A DNA stretch of 38,130 nucleotides from Candidatus Butyricimonas faecavium (GCA_944321125.1 CALUKD010000034.1:1-38130), one strand, 5' to 3'; shown: positions 16,169 to 27,000, counted from the first letter of the stretch. Notes: generated from the letters alone by a model not told the origin. Made by a program: numbers and translations.

Positions 16169-19100
16169 ATGTTGCGTGTATATCGGGCTTCTGCCGGGGC
16201 GGGGAAGACTTTTGCTTTAACAATGGAATATTTCAAGATCGTTTTTAATGCTTCTTCTGAGTATAAAAACGTACTTGCCGTGACCTTTACGAATAAGGCC
16301 ACGGAAGAGATGAAATCCCGTATTGTGCGAGAGTTGAACAAGCTAGCAGAAGGGCAGAAGAGCGATTACCGGGCGGAACTTAAACGGACGTTAAGATTGA
16401 CTGATGAGCAGGTGAAGGAACGTGCCGGAGTATTACGCACCTTGATTCTGCACGATTATGGGCGATTATCCGTGACGACAATCGATCGTTTTTTCCAGAG
16501 GGTAATCAAAGCATTTACTCGTGAACTAGGGATATTTCCCGGGTATAATGTCGAGTTGGATAGTGACTATGTGTTGCAGCGGGCCGTGGATCAGGTGATG
16601 CAACGCATGAATAAGGATAAGGAGTTGAGAATGTGGATCACCGAGCTGATGAGTGATAGCGTGGAGGATGCTAAATCGTGGAGCGTGAAGAGTAAGATCG
16701 CGGAGCTAGGGAAGGAGTTATTTGGTGAGAGCTATATGCTTTTTGACAAGGAGGTGAGGGAAAAGTTTAACGATCGTGGGTTTTTGAAAGACTACAAGAT
16801 ATTTTTGCAAGGCGTGACTTCCCGTTTCGAGGATCGCATGGAGATGTTCGGTCAATCTGCTTGCCGGTGTATCGAGGAGAGTGGGTTGCATGCGGAGGAT
16901 TTCAAAGGAGGGAAGCGAAGTTTTATAAATTATTTTTACAAGCTGCGGGACAAAGGTTTGGATAAGATTCCCGATTCAGCCCGAAAGGCAATTGATAACC
17001 CGGATGAATGGGTGACGAAAAAGCATGATTCTTCGATTCGGACATTAATCGAGAATGTCTATCCGGAACTGAATACGAACTTGAGGGAAAGTGTTGAATA
17101 TTACGACGAGAATTTTCGGGATTACGTGTCGGCGGTTTTACTTTCGAAGAATCTTTACCAGCTCGGAATTCTGAATGATTTGTACGGAGAAGTGAGGGAT
17201 TATTGTGACGAGAAGGGACTTGTGTTACTGAGTGATACGACTCGTTTACTCAATATGCTGATTGCTGGGAATGATACCTCTTTCCTGTTTGAGAAAACGG
17301 GAAATTTCTACAAGCATATCATGATAGACGAGTTTCAGGATACCTCCACGATGCAATGGGGAAATTTTTTGCCACTTGTCGTGAACACTCTTTCCGAGGG
17401 AGGAAGGGCGATGATCGTGGGGGATGTGAAGCAGAGCATCTATCGCTGGCGTAACGGGGACTGGCGTCTATTGGCAGAAGGGGTGGAGCGAGATTTGGCG
17501 ACATTCGGTACAGATAACGTGATTCTTGAGCATAATTGGAGGAGTTGCAAAGAGGTGGTGGAATTCAATAACCGTTTCTTTATCTTGGCCGCACGGCAGT
17601 TAAAAGAGTTGTACGATAGTGAATGTGGGGAAGAAAACGTTTATTCTCGTTCAATCACGGAGGCCTATCACCATCCGGAGCAACTTGTAAGCCGTTCGGG
17701 AAACGGGTATGTGGAGATTCGTTTCGGTAAAGAAAAGCAAGAGGAGGGGGGGGATGTGAAGATCATGGATTCCGTTGTGGATGTTATCAACGATACAATG
17801 CGTCGAGGCGGGGAGTTAAAAGACTGCGTCATTCTTGTGCGTAACGGCAAGGAGGGGGCTTTCGTTGCCGATTACTTGATAGAATATAACAAACGGGAGA
17901 ACATTCCTTTCCCGATCACTTTTATATCTAATGATTCGTTATACGTTTCCTCGTCGCCTTACGTGGAATTAATTATTAACGTGTTGCGTTATATGGTGGA
18001 ACCATATGATGCCGTGAATCGAACCGTGCTGCTTTATAATTACCGCACGTTTGTCCGGGGAGAAAATACTTCACGGGAAGATGTGCTTTTCAAGGCTGGT
18101 AGTACGGACGAGAATTTTCTTGATGCGATTGACTTGCCTTTTTTACGGGAGCCCGAGAAATTGACATTTAGTTCCTTGTTTGAGATCACGGAATCGATTA
18201 TCGAGGCTTTCGGTTTACGGACAAGAACGGAAGAATTACCTTACTTGATTGCTTTTCAGGATATTCTTTTTGATTACGAGAAAAATAATACGAATAGTAT
18301 TCCTGTTTTTCTTGAATGGTGGGAGAAAGAGAAGGATAAAAAGGTGTTATCCACTTCGGAAGAAGTGGATGCCGTGCGTATTCTCACGATACATAAATCC
18401 AAAGGATTGGAATTCAAAACGGTTATTATTCCTTTTTGTGCTTGGGATCTCGATGACACCCGTCACGGACGCCGGATATGGTGTCAAAACCGGGAAGAAG
18501 GTTTCCGGGAGCTGGAATATGCGCCATTAAACTATTCCTCTAAATTGGTAGATAGTCATTTCCGGAAGGATTACCTCAATGAACACGTGAAAGCTTACGT
18601 TGACAATTTGAATCTGTTGTACGTGGCGTTCACGCGGGCGGAACGGGAGTTGTATGTTTTGCCCTATGCTCCCAAGATAACGAAAGAAGGAAAACCCTCA
18701 AATATCGGTGCTTTCTTGTTTCAAGTTTTGGAGAAAAGTGAAATGTCGGAATGGAATTCAGAGAATTCATGTCTGGTCATCGGTGAGAAGCGGTTGGTAA
18801 CCGGTAAGGAAAAAGTTAAAGACGATGATACATTAAGTCTGGCAGAATATCCGATTTATGAATTAAACGATCGGGTGAGTATCCGGTATAAATATGAAGA
18901 TTATACTGATCCGGAAACGACAGAGACTTCTGCTGTTGACGAGGGAAAAATATTACATGAAATTTTCCGTCGTATCGAAACAGTGGATGATGTCGATCGG
19001 GCTGTAAATGATATGTATTGTTCCGGTTTACTAACTTTAGTAGAGAGTGCGGATTATCGGAAGCAGATAATGTCTTATTTGAATGACACCCTCCATTCGG

Positions 19101-19354
19101 AATGGTTTAATGGGAAATATAAAATTATTAACGAACGGGATATACTTTTCTGCAATTCGGGAAAAGCTCGTCCGGACCGGGTCATGGTTGATGGGAAAAA
19201 AGCCATTGTTGTGGATTACAAATTCGGTCAGAAGGAAGAAAAATCGTATATCCGACAGGTCGGTTTCTATTGTAAAACATTGCGACAGATGGGGTATATC
19301 GATGTGTCTGGTTATATTTGGTACGTTTCTTTGGGGAAAGTTGTGCCCGTGTGA
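16169..19354 (+). CDS. addA: AddA-like UvrD/RecB-type helicase with C-terminal nuclease
   Basis: A 1061-residue superfamily 1A helicase-exonuclease. Helicase motifs in order: Walker A ASAGAGKT (7-14), TFTNKATEEM, DEFQDTS (387-393), GDVKQSIYRWR, HKSKGLEFKTV (from 742), YVAFTRAERE (from 818). The C-terminal part has a RecB-family PD-(D/E)XK nuclease site: D1003 in RPDRV, then D1016-Y-K1018, with a conserved downstream Q in RQVGFY. Such enzymes process double-strand breaks and degrade foreign linear DNA. The usual partner AddB is not next to it in this window; downstream is an unrelated gene on the opposite strand. The start at 16169 directly precedes the Walker A strand as expected. Confidence 0.9.
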   Translation: MLRVYRASAGAGKTFALTMEYFKIVFNASSEYKNVLAVTFTNKATEEMKSRIVRELNKLAEGQKSDYRAELKRTLRLTDEQVKERAGVLRTLILHDYGRLSVTTIDRFFQRVIKAFTRELGIFPGYNVELDSDYVLQRAVDQVMQRMNKDKELRMWITELMSDSVEDAKSWSVKSKIAELGKELFGESYMLFDKEVREKFNDRGFLKDYKIFLQGVTSRFEDRMEMFGQSACRCIEESGLHAEDFKGGKRSFINYFYKLRDKGLDKIPDSARKAIDNPDEWVTKKHDSSIRTLIENVYPELNTNLRESVEYYDENFRDYVSAVLLSKNLYQLGILNDLYGEVRDYCDEKGLVLLSDTTRLLNMLIAGNDTSFLFEKTGNFYKHIMIDEFQDTSTMQWGNFLPLVVNTLSEGGRAMIVGDVKQSIYRWRNGDWRLLAEGVERDLATFGTDNVILEHNWRSCKEVVEFNNRFFILAARQLKELYDSECGEENVYSRSITEAYHHPEQLVSRSGNGYVEIRFGKEKQEEGGDVKIMDSVVDVINDTMRRGGELKDCVILVRNGKEGAFVADYLIEYNKRENIPFPITFISNDSLYVSSSPYVELIINVLRYMVEPYDAVNRTVLLYNYRTFVRGENTSREDVLFKAGSTDENFLDAIDLPFLREPEKLTFSSLFEITESIIEAFGLRTRTEELPYLIAFQDILFDYEKNNTNSIPVFLEWWEKEKDKKVLSTSEEVDAVRILTIHKSKGLEFKTVIIPFCAWDLDDTRHGRRIWCQNREEGFRELEYAPLNYSSKLVDSHFRKDYLNEHVKAYVDNLNLLYVAFTRAERELYVLPYAPKITKEGKPSNIGAFLFQVLEKSEMSEWNSENSCLVIGEKRLVTGKEKVKDDDTLSLAEYPIYELNDRVSIRYKYEDYTDPETTETSAVDEGKILHEIFRRIETVDDVDRAVNDMYCSGLLTLVESADYRKQIMSYLNDTLHSEWFNGKYKIINERDILFCNSGKARPDRVMVDGKKAIVVDYKFGQKEEKSYIRQVGFYCKTLRQMGYIDVSGYIWYVSLGKVVPV

Positions 19355-19362
19355 GGATGTAA

Positions 19363-19493
19363 AAAATGAGAGTGTCTTAAAACTTTTTTTTCCATATAAA
19401 CCTCCCTCAACTTCGTTGCCACCTCCTCTATAAACAGAGGATAAGTTATTCATCTTACCGGAAATATAGGAAGTTTTAACACACTCTCATTTT
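19363..19493. repeat. MITE-like element with 23-bp terminal inverted repeats
   Basis: The arms are 19363-19385 and 19471-19493 and are identical in inverted sense except for one base. The 85-base middle is non-coding and includes a small CCTCT/AGAGG hairpin and a T-rich stretch. It lies between convergent genes and could also end transcription from both sides. The very long arms and separate inner hairpin resemble a non-autonomous transposable unit. Target-site duplication cannot be read safely because the ends run into A/T tracts. Confidence 0.7.
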
Positions 19494-19508
19494 GAATCTG
19501 AAGATTTA

Positions 19509-20912
19509 TTATCGGCGATAATCCAATCTCTTTTTGCCAAGAGGAACACTAACACCGAAGTAAGCATTTACCCGGTTGGCATCGCCTGCTGATTTGGTCA
19601 TCAAGTAGTCTGAACCAATGAAAACAGGGCCTAATTTCAAGCCTATTCCCAACGTTTCGAAGTCACTATGCAAGAATGAGTAACTTAATGTTGCCCCGAA
19701 CCAGTTTCTCGGACGGTAGTTTGCTGAAAATGTTAATTCGGAGTAAGCTTTAGGTTGAGTGAATTGAGTGGAAGATAATAGACCGAATCCCAGTTTGTTA
19801 TTCAAAAGGGTGTATTCTGCACCAAGGTTCAAAGTGGAACGAAGACTGGTGCTCCGGCTTTTGGTTTTTTCTTCCGTTTGGAATTGAATCAAATCGAAGT
19901 CGAAAATATCCCCTGCTTGGTAAGTTTCAATGTTATCCGGATCAAATTCATCTGGATTAAAATTGGTAAAATCACCGTAATCATGTTCACTGTCAGTTGT
20001 AGCGATTGTGGTAGATGATTTTGTCCAACTAATAAAACCAAGGTCAATAATGGCAGCTGATATATTGATGCAACCTAATAAATTGTAGCTTGCACCTAAA
20101 TCAATACCAAAACCATAACCGGATACTCCCGGAGAATCAAAATCAATATCATCAATGTACCCGCCATCTGAACTATAACCAAATTCCAATCCTTTCATGG
20201 AAGTTTCCAACCGTCCTTTTGTTTTAACTTTCCAAGATTGGTAACTTGAAACGTCGCCGGTATTTACTTTTGCATGGATTTGGTCTATTTTAGCGTCTAA
20301 ATTTCCTAATCCGACTAAAAATTTCACGCGTCCGCCGACTGTTAAATCTTTTGCTACCGGACGGGAATATCCTAATCCTATTTCAGTGAAAATATCAGCA
20401 TGGAGTTCCATATCCTTAATGTTATAATCAAGGTTAAGGTTCTCATTGAGATCTGGGTCGATATTAGCATAACGGGCAAATTCGAACATACTCTTCGGGA
20501 TAGAAGCGCTGATAATAGAGCGTGCTCCTAGATTTACGGTCCAAAATCCTTTTCCGCTATAAAAACCGAAAGAAATAAGGTCCAATGTCAAGTCAATGTT
20601 CATCGTGTTTTTGTTGTCCAGACGATTCATGAACTTATCGCTAGTCAAAAAATCATTCTCGTTTTCAATAATATCGATAAAATCATCGATACTCAATTTA
20701 TTGGAAGTTGCAGACAATCCGATGGCACCGATAGCAGGAATGTTAAAATATCCTCTGGCAGGCTGTAAGGCTGGATTCATTTTAAGTCTGGCTGGCACGT
20801 TGTCCATGAAATAAGAAGTTCTAAGTCCTTGTGCAAGACCCTCAGAAATTCCTATAACACTCAAGAGTATGGCCATGTAGCTAACTTTCAAAAAGGTAAA
20901 ACTTTTCTTCAT
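19509..20912 (-). CDS. DUF5723 family outer-membrane beta-barrel protein
   Basis: A 467-residue exported protein with a signal peptide (residues 1-28, ending GLAQG). A long array of alternating amphipathic strands rich in Gly and aromatic residues follows, typical of an outer-membrane barrel related to PorP/FadL-like folds. The opening LRTSYFMDNVPARLKMNPALQPARGYFNIP is the hallmark of DUF5723 proteins in Bacteroidales. A loop around residues 320-350 is very acidic. Function is unknown. It is transcribed alone, toward the MITE-like element. Confidence 0.8.
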   Translation of the reverse strand: MKKSFTFLKVSYMAILLSVIGISEGLAQGLRTSYFMDNVPARLKMNPALQPARGYFNIPAIGAIGLSATSNKLSIDDFIDIIENENDFLTSDKFMNRLDNKNTMNIDLTLDLISFGFYSGKGFWTVNLGARSIISASIPKSMFEFARYANIDPDLNENLNLDYNIKDMELHADIFTEIGLGYSRPVAKDLTVGGRVKFLVGLGNLDAKIDQIHAKVNTGDVSSYQSWKVKTKGRLETSMKGLEFGYSSDGGYIDDIDFDSPGVSGYGFGIDLGASYNLLGCINISAAIIDLGFISWTKSSTTIATTDSEHDYGDFTNFNPDEFDPDNIETYQAGDIFDFDLIQFQTEEKTKSRSTSLRSTLNLGAEYTLLNNKLGFGLLSSTQFTQPKAYSELTFSANYRPRNWFGATLSYSFLHSDFETLGIGLKLGPVFIGSDYLMTKSAGDANRVNAYFGVSVPLGKKRLDYRR

Positions 20913-21047
20913 AAATAGTGTCGTTTATAAATCTGATTTGATATTTATTACGATGCAAAATTGTCATTTTATTTTAGAATAGACAAGGATTGTTATTAAT
21001 TATTTGTTTCATTTTAATGTAGTACAAGCATAATTTATCATTTGATA

Positions 21048-21079
21048 TTTGGAAATGTAAAATAGATATTCTATCTTTG
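21048..21079 (+). promoter_or_regulatory. Bacteroidota promoter of the initiator tRNA
   Basis: TTTG at 21048-21051 and TATCTTTG at 21072-21079 are separated by 20 bases. This matches the known Bacteroidota consensus for the primary sigma factor and lies about 32 bases before the tRNA. Confidence 0.85.
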
Positions 21080-21111
21080 CACTCGCAAAACGAAAGAAGT
21101 TTTGTTTATAT

Positions 21112-21184
<73 letters not shown>

Positions 21185-21191
21185 CAAATGA

Positions 21192-21217
21192 GGATCGATG
21201 AAAGTCGATCCTTTTTT
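21192..21217 (+). terminator. Intrinsic terminator after tRNA-fMet
   Basis: The 7-bp stem GGATCGA (21192-21198) with TCGATCC (21205-21211) is followed by six T. It begins eight bases after the tRNA. Confidence 0.9.
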
Positions 21218-21351
21218 ATTAAAAATAAATCGTTCGTTTATGCGAATCAAGTATAGAAGAAGGTTATTGATCCACGTTTGAATCGTCTGATTGAAATGAT
21301 TCATCATTACCGGAAAGTATATGAGCAGGAAGGTTATATTGTAGAATTCTT

Positions 21352-21389
21352 AAAATTGCAGAAATAACCTGAGAACTTTCTGCAATTTT
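21352..21389. terminator. Hairpin downstream of the SusCD operon
   Basis: Perfect 13-bp arms, 21352-21364 and 21377-21389, with a 12-base loop. It lies 80 bases beyond the last gene of the minus-strand operon. Read on that strand it ends in TTTT, so it probably ends the operon transcript. A 38-codon open stretch on the plus strand (about 21253-21367) runs into it and may be a gene remnant. Confidence 0.65.
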
Positions 21390-21468
21390 AGAAAACAAAG
21401 GAGAACTGTTGCATAAAATGAATATTTATAAAACAGAACCCCTTTTAGTAAACTTGATGATAGGTATT

Positions 21469-21900
21469 TTATTCGATAATAACCAGAATCATCGAGTCTA
21501 CTACAACACTATATCCCTCGTTACTAATTCGTAGAGATATTGTGTATTTACCTTGAGGAACTGAATGATTCCACGGTAACTGAATGACGCCTTTCTGAAC
21601 CGAGGAAAACTGGCTTAGAATTTCCGGACTGTTATGATCCGAGTCGATTCTTTCAATTGAATAACGGATCGGGTTTGTGCCTTGTACTCCTTCAAGAGAT
21701 TGACTTTGCCACGGGATTTCGAATTTCTTCCTATGAGCATCGTCGTCATTGGTATCATCGAGATGTGCCTTGAATACTACTGAATCGGGATTGTATTTTG
21801 CATTATGCGTGAACAGGTACCCAACTTTTACATCTTTACATCCACCATATAGCAAGGTGGAAAATAATATCATCATCCATATATATTTCATACGATTCAT
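21469..21900 (-). CDS. Small lipoprotein of a SusCD operon
   Basis: A 143-residue predicted lipoprotein: signal with lipobox LLYGGC followed by KD, then an all-beta domain. The later part (from VQKGVIQLPWNHSV, then GKYTISLRISN) reads like an immunoglobulin-type fold found in SusE/SusF or DUF5007-like accessory proteins. I prefer the ATG at 21900; a TTG 12 bases upstream and an ATG at 21891 are alternatives. It is last gene of the four-gene susC operon and almost touches the preceding gene. It probably sits on the outer membrane and binds ligand, but no family can be named with certainty. Confidence 0.65.
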   Translation of the reverse strand: MNRMKYIWMMILFSTLLYGGCKDVKVGYLFTHNAKYNPDSVVFKAHLDDTNDDDAHRKKFEIPWQSQSLEGVQGTNPIRYSIERIDSDHNSPEILSQFSSVQKGVIQLPWNHSVPQGKYTISLRISNEGYSVVVDSMILVIIE

Positions 21901-21901
21901 T

Positions 21902-22513
21902 TTATAATTCAACCCATGTAAACCTGTTTGACAGGGAATGTACTACCCCGTTATTTGTCTCTATGTCGGACGAGGCAATGCTTGCCATCTGCCCACTGAT
22001 TTTGGCATGAATTTTTAGCCCCTCCGCTCCGATGTCGGGGATTCCGTTAAACTCGGATTGTGTGCGATATACCCGGAGTTTGACGTTATTCAGGGAATAC
22101 ATTTCCGTTCCTCCCATGAGTGTTCCTTTTATTTCGTAATCAAAAGACTCTTTCATCTTTTTCCCTTTGACCAGATAAGCGAGGATCATATTCCTGACGA
22201 GTTCCACGGGTATTTCCCGGATTGATTGGTAGATTTTTTCTGGCTGTTCGAGAAAAAATTTCCGAATGCTCATATTCGTGGGACCGAAAAACGTGATTTC
22301 CTTGTAATCGGGATTTATCCCCTCGAAAATTTCGGTTAATCCCGCATGTTCAATGGCAACGACAATGGAATCCCAGTTGTTATGGTCACTTCTCAGGTAG
22401 TCCATCATCGAGCAATCGTGATAACCGTCTGCCAGCCCGGTGTCATGCTGGTAATCTTTTTCACAGCTTGCGAGAAGGGTGACGGTAATGCATATAAATA
22501 GTATTGTTTTCAT
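21902..22513 (-). CDS. FAS1-like (fasciclin) lipoprotein of a SusCD operon
   Basis: A 203-residue predicted lipoprotein. The ATG at 22513 opens a signal peptide with lipobox LLASC (C17). The body has fasciclin-like features: an AIEHAGLTEIFEG helix, the ITFFGPTNMSIRKFF block (equivalent to the TVFAPTNxAF motif of FAS1 domains), a middle stretch with RNMILAYLVKG, and a late NNGVVHSLSNRF strand (compare NGxIHxID). FAS1 domains mediate binding to proteins or glycans. Genes of this type often accompany SusC/SusD pairs in Bacteroidales. It starts 10 bases after susD. Confidence 0.8.
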   Translation of the reverse strand: MKTILFICITVTLLASCEKDYQHDTGLADGYHDCSMMDYLRSDHNNWDSIVVAIEHAGLTEIFEGINPDYKEITFFGPTNMSIRKFFLEQPEKIYQSIREIPVELVRNMILAYLVKGKKMKESFDYEIKGTLMGGTEMYSLNNVKLRVYRTQSEFNGIPDIGAEGLKIHAKISGQMASIASSDIETNNGVVHSLSNRFTWVEL

Positions 22514-22523
22514 CTTGTAAGGT

Positions 22524-24047
22524 TTAAATTGCGAATCCATTTCTCTTCCAGTAAATATTCTGTGTCATTTTGGTATTGTTTTGAAAGGCGTCAAAAGAGA
22601 TAGGGAAGAATAAAGCCCCGTCTTTCACATCTTGGTCGGAGAGGGTCTTGAATTTACCCCTGAGTTTTTCACGGAATGTCCTGTTGCGGACAATATCAAA
22701 ATATCTCGTGCATATCCCTTCGAGAAATAATTCTTTCTCTCTTTCTAGTGCAATCGCTTCTTCCAAGTTTTCATCCGGGGTATATTCCTTTGCTCCAGCT
22801 CGTTTCCTGATCACGTTCAAGTCGGCTATTGCCCCCGGAGTATCACCGGATTTCGCTCTCATTTCAGCCCGGAGCAGGTATATATCCGCGAGACGAATCA
22901 GGATTTCATTCAGGTCATATCCCAAGAGCTTACCGAGTTGGCTGCCACTTGTGTGCAGCAGTGGTCTCCTGAATTTGTAAATATATGCGGCACCTTGTGT
23001 GATAGAGGTATTAACCTCTGCCATGGAGTCCAACTTGTAAAAATATTCCTCTCGTCTCTTGTCATTACTATCCGGAAACATGACCATGGCGCTCTCGTTA
23101 TTCAAGCGGAGTAAGGTCCTCCTTGTAGAAGGGGTGGCGTTCGGATCTGCCGGCCATTTTTGAGTGACACCCGGTAAACCATTCCCGGACCGATTGACCG
23201 CTTCGGGGTTCAGAAAATCTATCTCGAAAATGCCTTCTTGACTGTTACCGGGTAACACGATCTCGCAAATTTCATGGGGATTATTCACTAGCGAGTAGTC
23301 ACCGGATTGGATAACCTCGGTGGCAGCATCAATGCCTTTCTGGTAATATTCCGGTTCCTCTCCGAACCCGGCTAGCCAAGCGTATGCATGGGCGAGAATG
23401 GCAAATGCTGTTCCCCTTGAAGGTATTTGCTTACTTGTAACCAGGGTGTTATTGGCATCTTTCATCTCGTTCACCGGGGGTAATAATTTCGTGGCTTCAA
23501 CGAGATCATCTATTACGACTTTCATGATTTCCCGCCACGGGGTTACTGCTTTTTCCCCAACATCTCCTTCAGCTGTAATTAACACGGCATCGCCCCACGT
23601 GCGTAAAACATAGAAATACAGGTAAGCCCGTATCGTCAGTGCCTGTCCTTTGTAATAATTAATGCGTTCTTCGGGAATCTTCGCCCGATGAATGTTACCT
23701 AAAATGAAATTACACATCCCGATCGCTTGGTATTCCCCATGCCAACTTGGAGCCCTCGTTATGTCCATATCCTTTTGTAATTCGTTGTCCGAGATATTTT
23801 TCCAGATCAAACCGAGATAATCGAACGGGAGTCCCCTGTCCCGGTAAAGTCGTGTTTCAACGTATCCACCCCAAGACCTGAACATGACGTGAAGTTCATA
23901 CACGGCAGACTCGACGTCTTTTTCCGTTTTCCAGAAATTCGTGTTCGCGACGAGAGTTTCGGGTTCTTCATTCAAAAAATTCTTGAACATATCATTGCAA
24001 CTCACTAACGGGAGCAACAGCAAAATTAGATAGATTCGTTTTTTCAT
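22524..24047 (-). CDS. susD: SusD/RagB family nutrient-binding lipoprotein
   Basis: A 507-residue lipoprotein with signal and lipobox LVSC (C17). The fold is the helical SusD/RagB type: tetratricopeptide-like helices in the N-terminal half (including GQALTIRAYLYFYVLRTWGDA), and a C-terminal SusD-type helix block (DLNEILIRLADIYLLRAEM, then AIADLNVIRKRAGA). It caps the SusC barrel and delivers ligand to it. The ligand cannot be inferred, since no glycoside hydrolase, peptidase or other enzyme accompanies it. It begins four bases after susC ends. Confidence 0.95.
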   Translation of the reverse strand: MKKRIYLILLLLPLVSCNDMFKNFLNEEPETLVANTNFWKTEKDVESAVYELHVMFRSWGGYVETRLYRDRGLPFDYLGLIWKNISDNELQKDMDITRAPSWHGEYQAIGMCNFILGNIHRAKIPEERINYYKGQALTIRAYLYFYVLRTWGDAVLITAEGDVGEKAVTPWREIMKVVIDDLVEATKLLPPVNEMKDANNTLVTSKQIPSRGTAFAILAHAYAWLAGFGEEPEYYQKGIDAATEVIQSGDYSLVNNPHEICEIVLPGNSQEGIFEIDFLNPEAVNRSGNGLPGVTQKWPADPNATPSTRRTLLRLNNESAMVMFPDSNDKRREEYFYKLDSMAEVNTSITQGAAYIYKFRRPLLHTSGSQLGKLLGYDLNEILIRLADIYLLRAEMRAKSGDTPGAIADLNVIRKRAGAKEYTPDENLEEAIALEREKELFLEGICTRYFDIVRNRTFREKLRGKFKTLSDQDVKDGALFFPISFDAFQNNTKMTQNIYWKRNGFAI

Positions 24048-24051
24048 GTGC

Positions 24052-27000
24052 TTATAAATTTAAAGTTAATCCTAGTGTGAATCTTGTCGCCAACGGGTAG
24101 TTGTTGTTCGAGTCAACCCCGGTAACGATGTCGATGGATTCCGGATCGGGACTCGAAGAATTGGTGATGGTGAACACGTTCTCCACGGACATGAATACAC
24201 GGGCGTAATGTTTTGATTGCTTCGGGAATACGGGTAGTATGTACCCGATTGAGATACTTTTTAGTTTCAAATAATTGATTTTCTCCACGTTACTTTTCAA
24301 ATTCGTGGCGAAATTATTCTTCCCGTTCTCCAGCTCGTTGATCGGAAAGTCGGTATTGTCACCGGGTTTCTGCCAGAAAGAAACCTTGTCAAGATCGGCT
24401 AGGATCGGGACCATCATTTCTGCCGTGTTTGCTCTCAGGATAGTACCAACCGAAGCACCTCTTCCCGCATTCAAAACGTGCCTTCCCAGCTTGTAAGAGA
24501 ACAATAGGTTTACATCAATCCCTTTCCATTTCAGCGTGGAGACAATCCCTCCAAATGCAAGCGGTAGGGGAGAGCCCCCATACACCCGGTCTTCCAAGAG
24601 CGGTACCATGGTTGCAACCTGCCCGTTTCCATCGACATCCTGTATCCGTCGGTCGCCGGAAGAGTAAATCTGGTTTCCCAAGGACGATAAATATTTCCGT
24701 CTGCCATTGACATAGTAGAGTGGCACTTCATCTTGTGAATTATAGTACCCTTCATCGTTATAGACATAAATTCCATTCAACGGTTTCCCAATAATGTTTA
24801 GATTATGTTTGCTTGCGAGGTTCGTGAAATCCATGCCATTGTTACTTTTTTCAAATCGGTTCCAGTTACGGGCGATATTAAAACTGAAATCCCAGTGCAG
24901 TTTCTCCGATCGAATCAAGTCTGCCTTGATTTGTAGTTCAATTCCTTGATTCGAGATTGCGTAAGCATTTTGCCATTGGGCCGTGTAGGCATTATAATCT
25001 CCCGGCAGAGTGACTTGTGCCAATAACTTATCCGTGTATCGATAATAATAGTCAAGCTCTAAACTCAGCCTGTTACCGAAAAACTCCAAATCCAGTCCCG
25101 CATCGAATTGTTTGGTTTCCTCCCAGCTTAGTTTGGGATTTATTAACCCGTTCGGCCAGTAAGGGGTTATGGTTTGGTTGCCGTGGAAAGGGATGTTATT
25201 GACTATTAGCACTCCGAAAGCGAAATAAGGATATTCAAACTGTTTCCCGGACTTCCCGTAACTTAATCGAATTTTCCCGAAGTCCAGAAAATCTCGTGCC
25301 CAATCCATGTACGGTTCCTCGGAGAACGTGTAGGCGATAGCGTATGACGGGAATGTTCCCCAGCGTGTGTTCTCCCCGAACTTTGAGCTGGCATCCCTTC
25401 TGAGCGTGACGGAGAGGAAATACTTCTGCTTGTAGTTGTAGGCTACCCGCCCGAACATACCTACCATCGTGCTTCTTTCTAGGTCGGAGTTGAAATCCTT
25501 TAATTGTAGGTCTTTCTCGGTGTCATACACGTTACCGCTCCACGTGACGTATTGTATCAGGTTACTTGGCGCACCTTTACCATACCCGCCCTTACTTTTG
25601 GCGATGTCTCCCTGGAACGAGAGTCCGAGAAGGAGGTCAATGCTATGATTGTCAGCGAAAATCTTGTTGTAGGAGAGTAGATTCTCGTTTAACCACATCA
25701 TCTTGATCGTGTTGTTGCCTGCCGAGTAACTGTTGTGATCCACGTTCAGATCGGAGGGAATGAATATATTTTGGTCTTGCATGGAGAAATCGACAGCGAG
25801 AGACGATTTCAGTTTCAAGCCTTCCACGATCGTGTACGCCAGATCGAACGATGATCTTAGCCTATAAGATTCGTTTTTCTCCTTAATCTCGTTGAAACGT
25901 CGGACCGTTTCATCAAAAGCTTTTGTCCTCGGACCGGGCATGAGGGTTGAGGTCGAGAGTAATTCATCCGGAATGGTTTCCAAGTCACTCCTGTCATTGG
26001 AGAAATTATAGGCATCATGCCCTTTACCTGCCCTGTTCCGTCCGGTACGGGCCAAGTAAAAACGGATGTTGCTTTCGACGCTCTCGGAGGGTTTGATAAA
26101 CAAGTTAGTGATGAGTTTAACCCTGTTAAATCCCGTGTTGCGTAGCACGCCCGTTTCCGAGTAATATCCCAGTCCGACATGATAAGCGATCGTGTTGGAA
26201 CCTCCCGATATTTGGATATTGGCATCGGTTACTTTCCCGGTTCGGAAATAATAGTCGAACAAGTTCGTGGAATTGTTATAGAATTTGTTCAAGCTATCTT
26301 GTACGATGGGAAGATCCAGTCCGTCACCATTGTTCCAGAATAAATTGTAGTTCTTGTTGTTTTTGTAAGAATCTTCATAGGATTGAACCGGGCGGTACAT
26401 GTTCGTTGCTTCGTCATAAACGGACTCCCGGTAATTTTCCATGGCTTGCATCCTGTGTCTTCGTTCCCTGTTTCCCGTGGTAATATCCGGTAAAGAGGGG
26501 CGAGTAACCCATGTTTGCGATATATTTACCGAGAACGTGGGAGCTTGATTCCGGTGTCCTTTTTTGGTGGTCACGATGATCACGCCGTTTGCCGCACGGG
26601 AACCGTAAATCGCCGCGGAGGCTGCATCCTTTAGTATTTGGATGGACTCGATATCCTTGGTGTCAATCTCGGCAATCGTGTTTAGCCCGGTAAGCTCGGA
26701 GGTGTAACTGAACATGGGTACCCCATCAATGATCCATAACGGGTCCGAGGTAATACGTTCTTTCTCTACTGCCAACGAGTTATACCCCCGGATAACGATG
26801 GGGGAACCGCCACCACCGGGTGCCCCTGTCATGTTCGTGACATCCACCCCGGCCGCCCGGCCTTGTAAAAGGTTATTGATAGAAGGGGAGGGGAGATCCT
26901 TGATCTCGTCAGCCTTCACGACAGACATGGAACCGACACGATTACGACGTGATTGTTCCCCGTAGGCGATGACTTGTACTTCATCGAGCTCGGACACGTC

